Shown here piece after piece: positions 8,709 to 17,240 of a DNA stretch of 32,157 nucleotides. The notes under the pieces were generated by a model. It searched no databases and had not been told where the DNA came from. It saw only the letters and a program-made list of their open reading frames with translations. Positions within the stretch are counted from its first letter, which is position 1, and each line of letters starts with the position of its first letter. A program made the translations under genes and the position numbers. This stretch comes from Verrucomicrobiota bacterium (GTDB lineage: Bacteria; Verrucomicrobiota; Verrucomicrobiae; Limisphaerales; UBA11358): assembly GCA_014860005.1 (NCBI GenBank), contig JACZKP010000070.1:1-32157 (forward strand), in the 5' to 3' direction.

Positions 8709-8971
8709 TTTGCTCGCCGGGCTCTTGCGAATCGAAGTCAGCCTTTCCAGTGACTTGCGGGCCTTTCTTAGTGACTTTTCTTGTTGGTGAAGAAACACGT
8801 TCTCTACCCAATCCTTGTGAGCAGGTAGCACGCTACCGTCCCTTACTTTGTTCAAAAATAAAGGTCGAAACCCATGCCAGCTTGTGTGCTTTCCGCTTTC
8901 CAGATACTCCCGTCCCTTGGCGATCGCGTCTCCAAGATGTTTGATGCGATCAAGAATATCCTTCTCTTTTA
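8709..8971 (-). pseudogene. Coding-looking fragment without a normal start, downstream of the WD40 gene
   Basis: Immediately after the WD40 stop codon one minus-strand frame stays open to 8616 and reads like a real soluble protein. It contains 'ILDRIKHLGDAIAKGREYLE', then 'SWHGFRPLFLNKV', then 'PAHKDWVENVFLHQQEK' and a basic helix 'LRKARKSLERL'. There is no ATG or GTG at the upstream end; only ATA/ATT/ATC codons, or a late TTG at 8855, could start it. Past 8708 the frame runs antisense into the YhhN gene and loses protein-like character. I read it as the truncated remnant of a small conserved protein, or a gene with a non-standard start. The segment 'SGKHTSWHGFRPLF' feels familiar from bacterial hypothetical proteins, but I cannot name the family. 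Confidence 0.4.
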
Positions 8972-9976
8972 TTACTCTTTAGCCAAATGCCACAGCTTTA
9001 CACCGTCACTGCTTGCGCTTGCCAGCAACTTTCCATCCGCTGAAAATGAGAGTGAACCCACCCAATTACCGTGTCCACTCAACGTGTCTTGAAGCTCTCC
9101 TGTTTCCAGCTTCCAGAGTTTGACGTCCTTCCGAAGGCCCGTGGCCAGAACGCTCCCATCAGGTGAAATGGCAAGCGAGCGGAGTTGTGCCTTGGCATTC
9201 CACTGTCGAGCGATGGCCCCGGTTGAGACGTCAATCAACTTTATCGTGCCTTCGACCTGACCGCTCACCAGCAGTTTTTGATCGGGTGAAAAGGCGACGG
9301 CCCAGACCTGCTTTTCACCTGGTCCCAGCAGCCTGTGCCGCAGCTTGCCTGAAGGGAGATCCCACAGGACCACTTCCCCATACTCACCCACTCCATCGCC
9401 GCCGCCACTGGCCAGAAGCGTTCCATCGGGGGAGAAGGCGACGGCAAAAACCATTCCCGGGATTCCGCGATTCCGCTGCCCCGAAATGGCTTGGTCTGGC
9501 TGTGAGAGTGTCAGAGTCAATTCTCCCGTTTTTGTGTCCCACAGCCGGACCGACTTGTCCGAACTACCGCTGGCCAGCCTGTGGCCAGCGGACGAAAAGG
9601 CGATTGAGTGGATGGTGGCCCTGTGACCTCTGAGAGTGTGCTTTTCGCGCCGGGTCCCCAGTTCCCACAACCATACCACATCGTCCGGGCCGTCAGTCCC
9701 CGCACCGGCTGCCCATTTTCCATCAGGAGAAATCGCAATGTCGCGTCCGACGCTTTTAGGAACCGCCACACTCACACTCAAGTCGCCCGACGTGGCGTTC
9801 CTAAGTTGCAGGCTGAGGCCGTCGGCTCCAGTAACCAGGATGTACCCGTTGGGCGAGAAGGCTAAAGGACCCCGCGCTGGGTCACCACTCAATGCGCGTG
9901 CTGATTCTGACTCCTGCTGTGCTTGCAGACTGCATGCGGCAGCCAATGCGACTACCGCCATGAGTGCTGTCTTCAT
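8972..9976 (-). CDS. Exported WD40-repeat beta-propeller protein
   Basis: A 334-residue protein with a signal peptide (MKTALMAVVALAAACSLQAQ). It has about seven WD40-type repeats, each carrying an 'AFSPDG' or 'AISPDG' turn and a 'VRLWDTKTGE' or 'VKLWKLETGE' strand. Clear examples are 'HRATIHSIAFSSAGHRLASG', 'VFAVAFSPDGTLLASGGGDG' and 'GNWVGSLSFSADGKLLASAS'. It should form a closed propeller acting as a binding scaffold; no catalytic residues are expected. The ATG at 9976 has GAGAGGAA about 7 nt upstream and gives the signal peptide directly. It lies in an accessory-looking stretch downstream of an attC-like site. The upstream gap to 10273 contains no recognisable gene, only a small inverted repeat (ATCACG/CGTGAT, about 10080-10094). 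Confidence 0.88.
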   Translation of the reverse strand: MKTALMAVVALAAACSLQAQQESESARALSGDPARGPLAFSPNGYILVTGADGLSLQLRNATSGDLSVSVAVPKSVGRDIAISPDGKWAAGAGTDGPDDVVWLWELGTRREKHTLRGHRATIHSIAFSSAGHRLASGSSDKSVRLWDTKTGELTLTLSQPDQAISGQRNRGIPGMVFAVAFSPDGTLLASGGGDGVGEYGEVVLWDLPSGKLRHRLLGPGEKQVWAVAFSPDQKLLVSGQVEGTIKLIDVSTGAIARQWNAKAQLRSLAISPDGSVLATGLRKDVKLWKLETGELQDTLSGHGNWVGSLSFSADGKLLASASSDGVKLWHLAKE

Positions 9977-10273
9977 GGCTATTCCTCTCATTGTTCGGTG
10001 CTGTGTGCCAGCGGTCGAAATGCCGCCGACCAAGCGACGGCCGCCAGAAACGCCCGGTCAGCTGCAAGAGTCGCTGACATCACGATGCGTGATAACGCAA
10101 ATCATAACTTGGGGCAACCATATCGTGGCAGGCTTGGGAAGCCCAATTACCCGTATCCGAACCGTCCGACTGCCCAGCGGGCTGCTGCAGCGCACTGGTG
10201 GAACTTCGGGGTGGGTTCATGCATGGATGGAAAGACGCTCCGCGCGAGCAACTCACACGGCATACCGGAGAAC

Positions 10274-10687
10274 TCACACGCGCGCATGTCCTTTCCGATT
10301 CTTTGGGGGGTTGGCCACGTCGTCACTTAACCTCCTCCCCTGATGAACTAAAACGAGGATGCTGCTCACCGAGATCAATGCGAGTGCAAAGCAGTAAAAC
10401 AACCATGTCTCCCAACTGCCCACTTCTGGAATCCACGCCTTGACTACTCCATTCCCTAGAATGAGCCAAACGATAACCAGAATGTCCAGCGGCCGTGATG
10501 GCCGGAGCAGGCGGTAAACATGTGTGACAAGAGCCAGTGCAGCGGGGATGAGGGACGCGAGGATGAACGCACTGGATGGACGAGCGTAGAATAGGCAAAC
10601 GACGGATCCCGCAAGCGTCAAAAGAAGCAACACGCTCGAAAACAGAAATCGCGGATCTCGACTGACTCTTGGCTGTGCAGAGTTCAT
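10274..10687 (-). CDS. Small four-helix membrane protein, possible integron cassette ORF
   Basis: A 137-residue protein with about four predicted membrane helices, including 'FLFSSVLLLLTLAGSVVCLF', 'AFILASLIPAALALVTHVY' and 'WLFYCFALALISVSSILVLV'. The tail is polar and basic. No family is recognised. Translation from ATG 10687 is preferred over the frame's upstream extension, because the extension lies inside the attC-like palindrome. The ATG is only 14 nt beyond the GTTAGGC core of that palindrome, the layout expected for the first ORF of a gene cassette, and there is no Shine-Dalgarno. No second attC is evident after its stop codon, so it could also be an ordinary gene next to a stranded site. 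Confidence 0.65.
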   Translation of the reverse strand: MNSAQPRVSRDPRFLFSSVLLLLTLAGSVVCLFYARPSSAFILASLIPAALALVTHVYRLLRPSRPLDILVIVWLILGNGVVKAWIPEVGSWETWLFYCFALALISVSSILVLVHQGRRLSDDVANPPKNRKGHARV

Positions 10688-10701
10688 AGCGCGTTCGAGC
10701 G

Positions 10702-10801
10702 GCCTAACGCTGACGGATGACGAGGAACGCGCCAAGACTGACCGAATTGGAACATGCGGCGGGCCGCGCTCCTCGTCATTCGGTCCAGCGTCTGGTTCGG
10801 C
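10702..10801 (-). mobile_element. Integron attC-like recombination site (single)
   Basis: Read on the minus strand, the 100-bp palindrome begins with GCCGAAC (10795-10801, R''-like) and ends with GTTAGGC (10702-10708, an exact GTTRRRY core). Inner boxes GCTGAC (10709-10714) and GTCCAGC (10783-10789) are complementary apart from one extra base on the R'' side, resembling the extrahelical base of attC sites. A further stem, 10715-10731 with 10765-10781, pairs at 15 of 17 positions. Size and architecture fit the attC range. No integrase gene is in the window, so this would be an isolated cassette site or array edge. The region 10802-11057 upstream of it shows no gene. Confidence 0.6.
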
Positions 10802-11057
10802 GATCCCTGTCTGATTGAATCCACAATCATCTGCGAATTCTATCGATGTTGATGCCGTGGAAATTGGTCACGTGCAATTTGACCTCCATGCAGCCGGACG
10901 CTACGCCAGGCCGGCACTTTCGACGCGCTATGCCCACGACCACCAGCGATGCTGCGCCAGAGAATGAAAGGGCAGGAGTTTGCGGGCTTGCAGCGCCGCC
11001 GTGCTCAGACCGAGGCGCGAATCGGCATACCTCGTCGCGGACTGGGAGTGTGGCAAT

Positions 11058-13415
11058 TCAAGGTTTGCGGATAACCACGGGAGTGGCGACGTCCGCAGGC
11101 GAAGGTGGAATGTCAGCCGGTGCAGGGAGGGTAGCCGCCAAAACCTGACCCTCTTTCAGCACAACTTCAAAATCATCTCCCACTATCCTGACTCCCTTGC
11201 GATTCCAGGTCGGTTTGCGTCCGCCGAAGTTGTCACGGATTTTGACCGCACCATCACGGCCGGCAACGATTTGCAGCCAGGTGGTGGCGTTGTTCTGGCG
11301 CCGCGCGGACACGCGATGCCCGCCCTCGGCGCGAAGCTCGTTGAATGACGCGTCGTGCCAGCGCCAAGGCATGGCTGGGAATATGCGGATCGCGCCCCAG
11401 TTGCCACTGCCGGGACTGGCATCCCAACTCTGCAGCAGCATCTCGTGAACGGCCTCCATGGCGAGGAAGTTGCCTTCCAGCGTGAACGGGCGGTAGGTGA
11501 AACCGCTGAAACCGGACTTCGTCTGGTCGCCATTCGCGTGGAAACCATTCCGCAGGATGAACGCGCGGGTGAAGAGGTCGAGATTCCGCACGGCGGATTC
11601 GGCATCGGCAACGCGCGCACGCAGGGCTGACATCCAAGTGAAGCTGTAACCGCACCAGCCACTCGTGCCCTGTTTGTCCCAATCCTTCAGACTGGCGGAA
11701 ATAATCTGCCGTTCGCGCTCGCCTCCTTCGGGCGTGAGCAGATTGAAAGGATGCAGCGGCATGAGGTTGGAAAGATGACGATGGCTGCCCGGCAGTGGCG
11801 TGGATTCATCAAGCAGTAACGTGCCGTCTGGTGCGGTGTGATAATCGCCGAGTTGCTTGACGATCGCGTTCCAATCGGCCGCGGCTTGTGAGTCGCCAAG
11901 CGCGGCGGCCATTTCCGCCAGCGACAGGAAAAGCATTTTGAGGCTTGCGAGATCGTAGTTGCTGTTGGGTTTGAGGAACGCGCGGCGCGAGTTGTCGAAA
12001 ATCTCCGGGGAACTGGAGAGCGGCAGTTTCAAAATGCCGTTGGCGTCGGGCTTGAGCAGGGCGCGCAGGCAGACGCCAATTTCACGGGAGAACGGATAGG
12101 CGCGTTCGCGGAGGAATCGCTTGTCGCCGGTGTGCCGCCAGTGCAGATAGAACAAGTGCGCGTTCCAGGCACCCATCGTGGGCGACAGGCTGTATTGCCC
12201 CCAACCGCCAAGGGCCTGACCGCGCAGGCTCATCACGCCCGGCACGGCGGCACCGGGCGCATCATAGAAATCCCTGGCGAACTTGCGGAAGGTTGGCAGC
12301 AAGTCCCAAAGATAATCCAGAAAGCATGCGCCTTCGGCAAAGTCGCCGGACGTGCGGTAGGCGATGTAGGTCATCTGGGTGTTCAGGTCGTTGTGGTAAT
12401 CGCCTTTCCAGGGCGGCAGCGAGCCGGCATCGGCGGTCCACACGCCTTGCAGCGGCATCGGGGGCGCGCCCCGACGCGAGGCCGCGCCGTAGAAATAACG
12501 CACAAGATAATAATGCTGGAGGATGTGCAACTCAGGAACGACCACCTGGGAGCGTTGCCAGAATTGCGCCCACCATTTTGAGTGATCAGCCAGCGCCTTG
12601 TCGTAGCCCTGCTTGAGCGCGGCTTCCACCCGTCGGCGGGCAACGGCTTGCGGGCTTTTGCCTTCTTCACGCGTCGCCACGGTAACGGCGAGCAAGGTGG
12701 AATCGCCCACGCGTCTCCAACCCGCGCAAACGGCATAGGAAAATCCATCGGCGGCTTCCTGATTGAACCAGCGGAAGCCCTCCGCCTCGCCGGTCTGCGC
12801 GGTGGGGTAACCCAGTTTCTTCACAGCGTCGGGTGTTCGCAACTTCACGTTCTTCAACGCCGGCCCGGAAATGCGGACCACGGCGACGGGGTCTTTGACC
12901 CGGGCGGCATTGACAAAGGCGCGCAGTTCCTTGCCGTCCTGAAAGCGGGCGATCCCTTCCGCCGTGGCAAGATTCAGTTCAAACGCTTCAAGGGTCTGTG
13001 AAGGATCAAGTGCAATTTCAACCCGGCCAGCGGGAAGCTTGGTCGGCGGCCCGTCGTAATCGTAGTTCGAGTCGAAAATGCGATTGAACTCGTCCATGCG
13101 ATTGCTGGCGACGAGTTGTTGCATGGTGGCCCAATTGAAACGGTCACGTACTTCGACGTGGCGTCTGGCGGGGCGCTCGTCCCAGAGATCGCCGCGATCC
13201 AGCGAAAGCCGCAAGGTATTGCCCTCACCCCACAGCAACACCCCCATCGTGCCGTTGCCCAGCGGAATGGCTTCGTCCCAAGTCTTAATGGGCGCGGTGA
13301 GCCGAAGGTTCAGTTCAGGGCCGGGAAGCCGGGAGGTGGTGGCGCCGTTGAGCGTATGATTGCCCACGATGAATCCCAAAAGCAGTCCCACGGACCAACC
13401 CAAGTAGTAGCGCAT
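11058..13415 (-). CDS. Secreted GH95-like glycoside hydrolase
   Basis: A 785-residue protein with a signal peptide (hydrophobic core in about the first 25 residues), then the family 95 layout. The N-terminal beta-sandwich begins 'WDEAIPLGNGTMGVLLWG'. A catalytic (alpha/alpha)6 barrel (~290-690) contains 'HNDLNTQMTYI' (N342-D-L-N345), 'SSSPEI' (E471) and 'PFTLEGNFLAMEAVHEML' (E647). A short C-terminal beta domain follows. Known GH95 enzymes are inverting alpha-L-fucosidases or galactosidases acting on plant or host glycans. E471 sits where the general acid is expected, but the water-activating residues I recall as N-x-N and Asp read D343-x-N345 and E647. Substrate is therefore uncertain. It is divergently paired with a secreted ADP-ribosylglycohydrolase-like gene across 110 bp. 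Confidence 0.8.
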   Translation of the reverse strand: MRYYLGWSVGLLLGFIVGNHTLNGATTSRLPGPELNLRLTAPIKTWDEAIPLGNGTMGVLLWGEGNTLRLSLDRGDLWDERPARRHVEVRDRFNWATMQQLVASNRMDEFNRIFDSNYDYDGPPTKLPAGRVEIALDPSQTLEAFELNLATAEGIARFQDGKELRAFVNAARVKDPVAVVRISGPALKNVKLRTPDAVKKLGYPTAQTGEAEGFRWFNQEAADGFSYAVCAGWRRVGDSTLLAVTVATREEGKSPQAVARRRVEAALKQGYDKALADHSKWWAQFWQRSQVVVPELHILQHYYLVRYFYGAASRRGAPPMPLQGVWTADAGSLPPWKGDYHNDLNTQMTYIAYRTSGDFAEGACFLDYLWDLLPTFRKFARDFYDAPGAAVPGVMSLRGQALGGWGQYSLSPTMGAWNAHLFYLHWRHTGDKRFLRERAYPFSREIGVCLRALLKPDANGILKLPLSSSPEIFDNSRRAFLKPNSNYDLASLKMLFLSLAEMAAALGDSQAAADWNAIVKQLGDYHTAPDGTLLLDESTPLPGSHRHLSNLMPLHPFNLLTPEGGERERQIISASLKDWDKQGTSGWCGYSFTWMSALRARVADAESAVRNLDLFTRAFILRNGFHANGDQTKSGFSGFTYRPFTLEGNFLAMEAVHEMLLQSWDASPGSGNWGAIRIFPAMPWRWHDASFNELRAEGGHRVSARRQNNATTWLQIVAGRDGAVKIRDNFGGRKPTWNRKGVRIVGDDFEVVLKEGQVLAATLPAPADIPPSPADVATPVVIRKP

Positions 13416-13525
13416 AACGAGGGATAGTTAGCCGCGTTTGCCCGGCGAACTCAAGCCCGCGTGTGTCACTAAATGCGCTCGGTTTTCAGGTTTACAAATG
13501 TCCGCGATTTGTCACGATTCAAGTC

Positions 13526-15208
13526 ATGAAACGGGAAATGTGGGTACTGGGACTTCTGGCTTCATTGCTTTCAATCACCTCCGCCAGCGCGCAGCGCGAA
13601 GGCGAATTCCGCCGCCTGACGTTGAAGGAATTTCGGGACAAGATGAAGGGCGGCTGGATTGGCCAGATGGCGGGCGTGTCCTGGGCGGCGCCAACCGAAT
13701 TTCACTGGAAAGACGTGATCATGCCCGCGGACAAGATGCCGGCGTGGAAGCCCGCGACCATTAATGACGCCTTCACACAGGATGATCTTTATGTGGAGAT
13801 GACGTTTCTGCGCACGCTGGAGGAATACGGCCTGGATGTTTCCATACGCCAGGCGGGCATTGACTTTGCCAATAGCGGTTATCCGCTTTGGTGCGCCAAC
13901 AACGCGGGCCGCATGAACCTGCGCAAAGGCATCGCGCCGCCGGATTCCAGCCATCCGCAATTCAACAAGTGTCCGAACGACATTGATTATCAGATCGAGG
14001 CGGATTTCTCCGGATTGATTGCGCCAGGCCTGCCTCAGTTTGTCATCGAAGCGGGCGAGAAATTCGGCCGCCTGATGAATTACGGCGATGGGGTGTATGC
14101 CGGTCAATTCATCGGCGCGATGTATGCCGCTGCCTTCTTCGAGAGTGATCCGGTGAAAATTGTTGAAACGGCACTCAAAGCCATTCCCGCAGAGTCGCAA
14201 TACGCAGCGATGGTGCGCGATGTGATGGCGTGGTATCAGGCCGAGCCGGACGACTGGCAGAAAACCTGGCAGCTTTGTCAGAAGAAGTACCGCGAAGACC
14301 CGGAGTATCAGAAGGCTTCCAACGGCGGCATTGACTGCAAGATCAATGGCGCCTACGTACTGATGGGTCTGCTCTACGGTAAAGGGGATCCCGACCAGAC
14401 GATCATCATCTCCACGCGCTGCGGCCAGGATTCGGACTGCAACCCATCCAGTTCGGCGGGCGTGCTTTTCACCGCCATGGGTTTTGCCAAGGTGCCGCAG
14501 AAATTCACGAGCGCGCTTGACCCGGAAAAGGTTTTCAGCCACACGGCCTACAGTTTCACGAAGTTGATTGAAGTGAGCGAAATGCTCGCGCGGCAGATCG
14601 TTAAACGTTACGGCGGACGAATTGAAATGCAGAACGGCGAGGAGGTTTTTCTGATTCCGATACGCGCCCCGAAACCGAGCAAGCTGGAACTCAGCTGGGC
14701 GCCCGGGCCGATTGCCAGCAGCCGCTTCACACCCTCCGAGATGGCGAAGATTCATGCCGCCAATGTTCCGCCGCACATGCATGACGCCGTGCAAAAATCT
14801 TTTCCCGAATGGAAGATCGCCGACTGCGGCACGGACATGAATCCCGGGATGCAGGCGGAATATGCCGGCAAGAAAAACGTGCTAATGACGCATCCGTTGG
14901 ATCTGAACACCGGTTGCGTGTTGAGCAAAACCGTCAATGTGCCCACGGGAAAGCGAACCACGCTGCGCTTGGTTGTTGCTCACGATGCGCGTGGGGATTT
15001 CGACCTGATCGTGCGCGCGGGCGGCAAGGAGTTGCTTCGTAAACCCGTGAACAAAACCACGGCCACGGACGGTCAGTGGCTGGTTCAGGAGGTGGACCTT
15101 TCACCATTCGCGGGTACGGCAGACTTGAAACTGGAACTCATCAACCAGCCCAGCGGTTGGATGTACGAAGCGGCGTATTGGGCGGAGATAGCAATTGTCA
15201 GCAATTGA
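13526..15208 (+). CDS. Secreted ADP-ribosylglycohydrolase-family protein with C-terminal beta domain
   Basis: A 560-residue protein. Residues 1-22 form a signal peptide (MKREMWVLGLLASLLSITSASAQ). The DraG-like fold spans about 30-375: 'KGGWIGQMAGVSWA', 'TQDDLYVEM' (D86, D87) and 'CGQDSDCNPSSSAGVL' (D302, D304) correspond to the paired-Asp motifs that bind two Mg ions. The C-terminal ~120 residues ('LSKTVNVPTGKRTTLRLVV' ... 'LKLELINQPSGW') look like a galactose-binding/carbohydrate-binding beta sandwich. The family removes ADP-ribose from proteins in the cytosol. An exported version next to a GH95-like enzyme more likely acts on a sugar or glycoside in the periplasm; that is inference. The start at 13526 gives the signal peptide; the upstream ATG at 13463 does not. 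Confidence 0.82.
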   Translation: MKREMWVLGLLASLLSITSASAQREGEFRRLTLKEFRDKMKGGWIGQMAGVSWAAPTEFHWKDVIMPADKMPAWKPATINDAFTQDDLYVEMTFLRTLEEYGLDVSIRQAGIDFANSGYPLWCANNAGRMNLRKGIAPPDSSHPQFNKCPNDIDYQIEADFSGLIAPGLPQFVIEAGEKFGRLMNYGDGVYAGQFIGAMYAAAFFESDPVKIVETALKAIPAESQYAAMVRDVMAWYQAEPDDWQKTWQLCQKKYREDPEYQKASNGGIDCKINGAYVLMGLLYGKGDPDQTIIISTRCGQDSDCNPSSSAGVLFTAMGFAKVPQKFTSALDPEKVFSHTAYSFTKLIEVSEMLARQIVKRYGGRIEMQNGEEVFLIPIRAPKPSKLELSWAPGPIASSRFTPSEMAKIHAANVPPHMHDAVQKSFPEWKIADCGTDMNPGMQAEYAGKKNVLMTHPLDLNTGCVLSKTVNVPTGKRTTLRLVVAHDARGDFDLIVRAGGKELLRKPVNKTTATDGQWLVQEVDLSPFAGTADLKLELINQPSGWMYEAAYWAEIAIVSN

Positions 15209-15262
15209 AACCGCTGCGCCAGGGTTTTTCCCTACAACTTGCGACGGTTGTTTGAAGCGGTT
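15209..15262. terminator. Possible bidirectional hairpin between convergent genes
   Basis: Nested inverted repeats lie in the short gap between the two convergent genes. AACCGCT (15209-15215) pairs with AGCGGTT (15256-15262), and inside it ACAAC (15234-15238) pairs with GTTGT (15247-15251). There is a TTTTT run in the loop but none after the stem, so efficiency is uncertain. Confidence 0.3.
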
Positions 15263-15266
15263 CGAC

Positions 15267-16397
15267 TCACGGATTGCGGTAAATCGGCTTGGGCACGATC
15301 ACCGCGGGCGCCCGGTTGCCGCGAATCTCGATTTCCAGAGCTGTGTCCGGCTTTGCGTTCTCAACCGGCACGTAGCCCATTCCAATACCGATGCCGAGCG
15401 AGGGGCTTTGCGTGCCACTCACCACTTCGCCCACTTTGTCGCCCGAAATCCAGATGGGGTAATGCGGTCGCGGCGGCGCGGACTTGCCGGCCATTTTGAA
15501 CGCGACGCACTTCTTGCGTACGCCGTTGCGCTTCTGTTCCGCAAGAAGGGCTCGCCCCATGAAATCGCCTTTATCCAGCGACACAAAGAAACCCAAGCCT
15601 GCCTCCAGCGGTGTGGTTTGTTCGTCCAACTCGTGTCCGTAAAGCGGATAACAAACCTCAGTGCGCAAAGTGTCGCGCGCGCCAAGTCCGCAGGGCTTGA
15701 TGCCAAAGGGCGCACCCTGGGCCAGCAGGGATGCCCAGATCTGCTGAACGGATTCGTCACCGCCGATGATTTCAAACCCGTCCTCGCCGGTGTAACCCGT
15801 GCGGGACACCAGCACGCTGGCGTGGCCGCAAGGGAACCCGGCAATCTGGTTCTTTTTCAAGTCAGTCACCTGTGCGACCCGGACGCCGGAATTCGATGCG
15901 CCACCAAGGCAGGCGTTGATGAATTCCTTGACTTGCGGCCCCTGCACGGCGACAGCCGCGTAGTTGTGCGACGCGTCAGTCAGGTTCAAATCATTCCCTT
16001 GCGTGAAGCCGGCGGCCCGCGCCTGAAGCCAGGCAACATCCGCTTCAATGCGCGAGGCGTTGATGATAAGAAGATAAACCGCCTCCGAGAGACAATAGAC
16101 ATAGAGATCGTCAATGACACCGCCGCGTTCGTTGCACATCAAGGTGTATTGGCCGTGACCGGGCGAGAGTTTGCGGACGTCGTTGGTCAGGGTTTGATTG
16201 AGAAACGCGCTGGCCGCCGCCCCGCTGACGGTGACTTCGCCCATGTGCGAAATATCAAACAGCCCGGCGGCCTTTCGCACGGCCAAATGTTCGTCGGTGA
16301 TGCTGGTGTATTGGACGGGCATTTCCCAGCCGCCAAAATCAATCAGCCGTGCCCCAAGTTCCTGGTGGACGGCAAACAGTGCAGTGCGTTTCAACAT
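15267..16397 (-). CDS. gcvT: Aminomethyltransferase, glycine cleavage T protein
   Basis: A 376-residue T protein of the glycine cleavage system. It transfers the methylene from the aminomethyl-lipoyl H protein to tetrahydrofolate and releases ammonia. The N-terminus 'ELGARLIDFGGWEMPVQY' and 'GLFDISHMGEVTVSG' are signatures. 'QTLTNDVRKLSPGHGQYTLM', 'RTGYTGEDGFEI' and 'GLGARDTLRTEVCYPLYGHEL' complete the folate-binding core, and the C-terminal domain contains 'GEVVSGTQSPSLGIGIGMGYV'. Full length. GGGAG lies about 10 nt before ATG 16397. It is 25 bp downstream of a flavoprotein reductase on the same strand, so cotranscription is likely. gcvH and gcvP are not in the window. Confidence 0.97.
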   Translation of the reverse strand: MLKRTALFAVHQELGARLIDFGGWEMPVQYTSITDEHLAVRKAAGLFDISHMGEVTVSGAAASAFLNQTLTNDVRKLSPGHGQYTLMCNERGGVIDDLYVYCLSEAVYLLIINASRIEADVAWLQARAAGFTQGNDLNLTDASHNYAAVAVQGPQVKEFINACLGGASNSGVRVAQVTDLKKNQIAGFPCGHASVLVSRTGYTGEDGFEIIGGDESVQQIWASLLAQGAPFGIKPCGLGARDTLRTEVCYPLYGHELDEQTTPLEAGLGFFVSLDKGDFMGRALLAEQKRNGVRKKCVAFKMAGKSAPPRPHYPIWISGDKVGEVVSGTQSPSLGIGIGMGYVPVENAKPDTALEIEIRGNRAPAVIVPKPIYRNP

Positions 16398-16422
16398 GAC
16401 AATTATTCTCCCGGAACCTGCC

Positions 16423-17139
16423 TCAACCCCACTTTTCCGTCTTCATCTGTGGCTTGGGCACGCCCAGTTCGCGCAACACGATGTCTTCGGCGAACTCGAC
16501 CAGCGGATTTGGTCCGCAGGCGTAAAAGATCGTATTGGGCATATCGTGAGCCTGTTCCTTAACCCACATAGCCGTGATCCGCCCGCGACGGCCCGTCCAG
16601 TGATCTTCCGGATGCAGGCGGGTGCAGGTAACGTAGAAATTGAAGTTGGTATTTTCCTGCGCCAACTCCCGAAACTCATGTTCGAAGATGATGTCGTTGG
16701 TCGTGCGCACACTGTAGAGGACGGTGATTTTGGTTTCGATCTGCCGATGCGTGGCTTCGCGCACAAAGCCGCGAAAGGGGGTTACCCCTGATCCGCCCGC
16801 CATGCAGACCAGATGCTTGTCGGGTTCGTAAACGGGAAGAAACTTTCCCGCCGGCGGCAGCACGCCGAGCCGGTCGCCCGCCTTGGCCCAATCTACGATC
16901 CGGGTGCCCATCCGGCCTTCCCGCTTGATCGTGACTTCGTAAAAGCCGCGATCCAGCGCGCAGGAAGAGAGCGAGTAGGCGCGTTTGTAACCCGGAGCAT
17001 CCGGCCAGAACAGGGTGATGAATTGCCCGGTCTTGAATTCGGGATTGTGGCCGTCCGGCCATTGAAGCCGGATGGTTTTGGTGTCAGGCAGTTCAGGCGT
17101 TACCGCCTCGATCAACATTTCGATTGGTTCTCTGGCCAT
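16423..17139 (-). CDS. Ferredoxin--NADP reductase-like FAD oxidoreductase
   Basis: A 238-residue two-domain flavoprotein. The N-terminal FAD-binding barrel contains the R-x-Y-S motif (R53-A-Y-S56). The C-terminal nucleotide-binding domain contains 'GGSGVTPFRG' (from residue 115) and 'CGPNP' (208-212). It should move electrons between NAD(P)H and a protein or dioxygenase/ferredoxin partner. No [2Fe-2S] domain is present, so the partner is a separate protein. The start at 17139 ('MAREPIEMLIEAVT') is preferred; the longer frame upstream covers the 101-bp gap to the PQQ gene and lacks domain similarity. gcvT follows after 25 bp. Confidence 0.88.
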   Translation of the reverse strand: MAREPIEMLIEAVTPELPDTKTIRLQWPDGHNPEFKTGQFITLFWPDAPGYKRAYSLSSCALDRGFYEVTIKREGRMGTRIVDWAKAGDRLGVLPPAGKFLPVYEPDKHLVCMAGGSGVTPFRGFVREATHRQIETKITVLYSVRTTNDIIFEHEFRELAQENTNFNFYVTCTRLHPEDHWTGRRGRITAMWVKEQAHDMPNTIFYACGPNPLVEFAEDIVLRELGVPKPQMKTEKWG

Positions 17140-17240
17140 AGCGTTGCGGAAAGCCCGGCGAGGATAATTGAACCCGCCGGGCTGTAAAGATACGTTTCTG
17201 CGAAGTCGCGCTGAGGAGCCGCAGTTAAAGCGTGAACCGG

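Noticed and set aside
10080..10277. 65-codon minus-strand frame between the WD40 gene and the small membrane protein
   Set aside because: Ser/Pro-rich, no start signal, no recognisable domain; probably non-coding.
13571..14794. A 407-codon minus-strand open frame opposite the ADP-ribosylglycohydrolase-like gene
   Set aside because: No domain, no start context, and the plus-strand protein has a signal peptide and intact metal motifs; this is an antisense artefact.
15195..16562. A 455-codon plus-strand open frame opposite gcvT
   Set aside because: It is antisense to a full GcvT with every conserved block; the translation has no family features.
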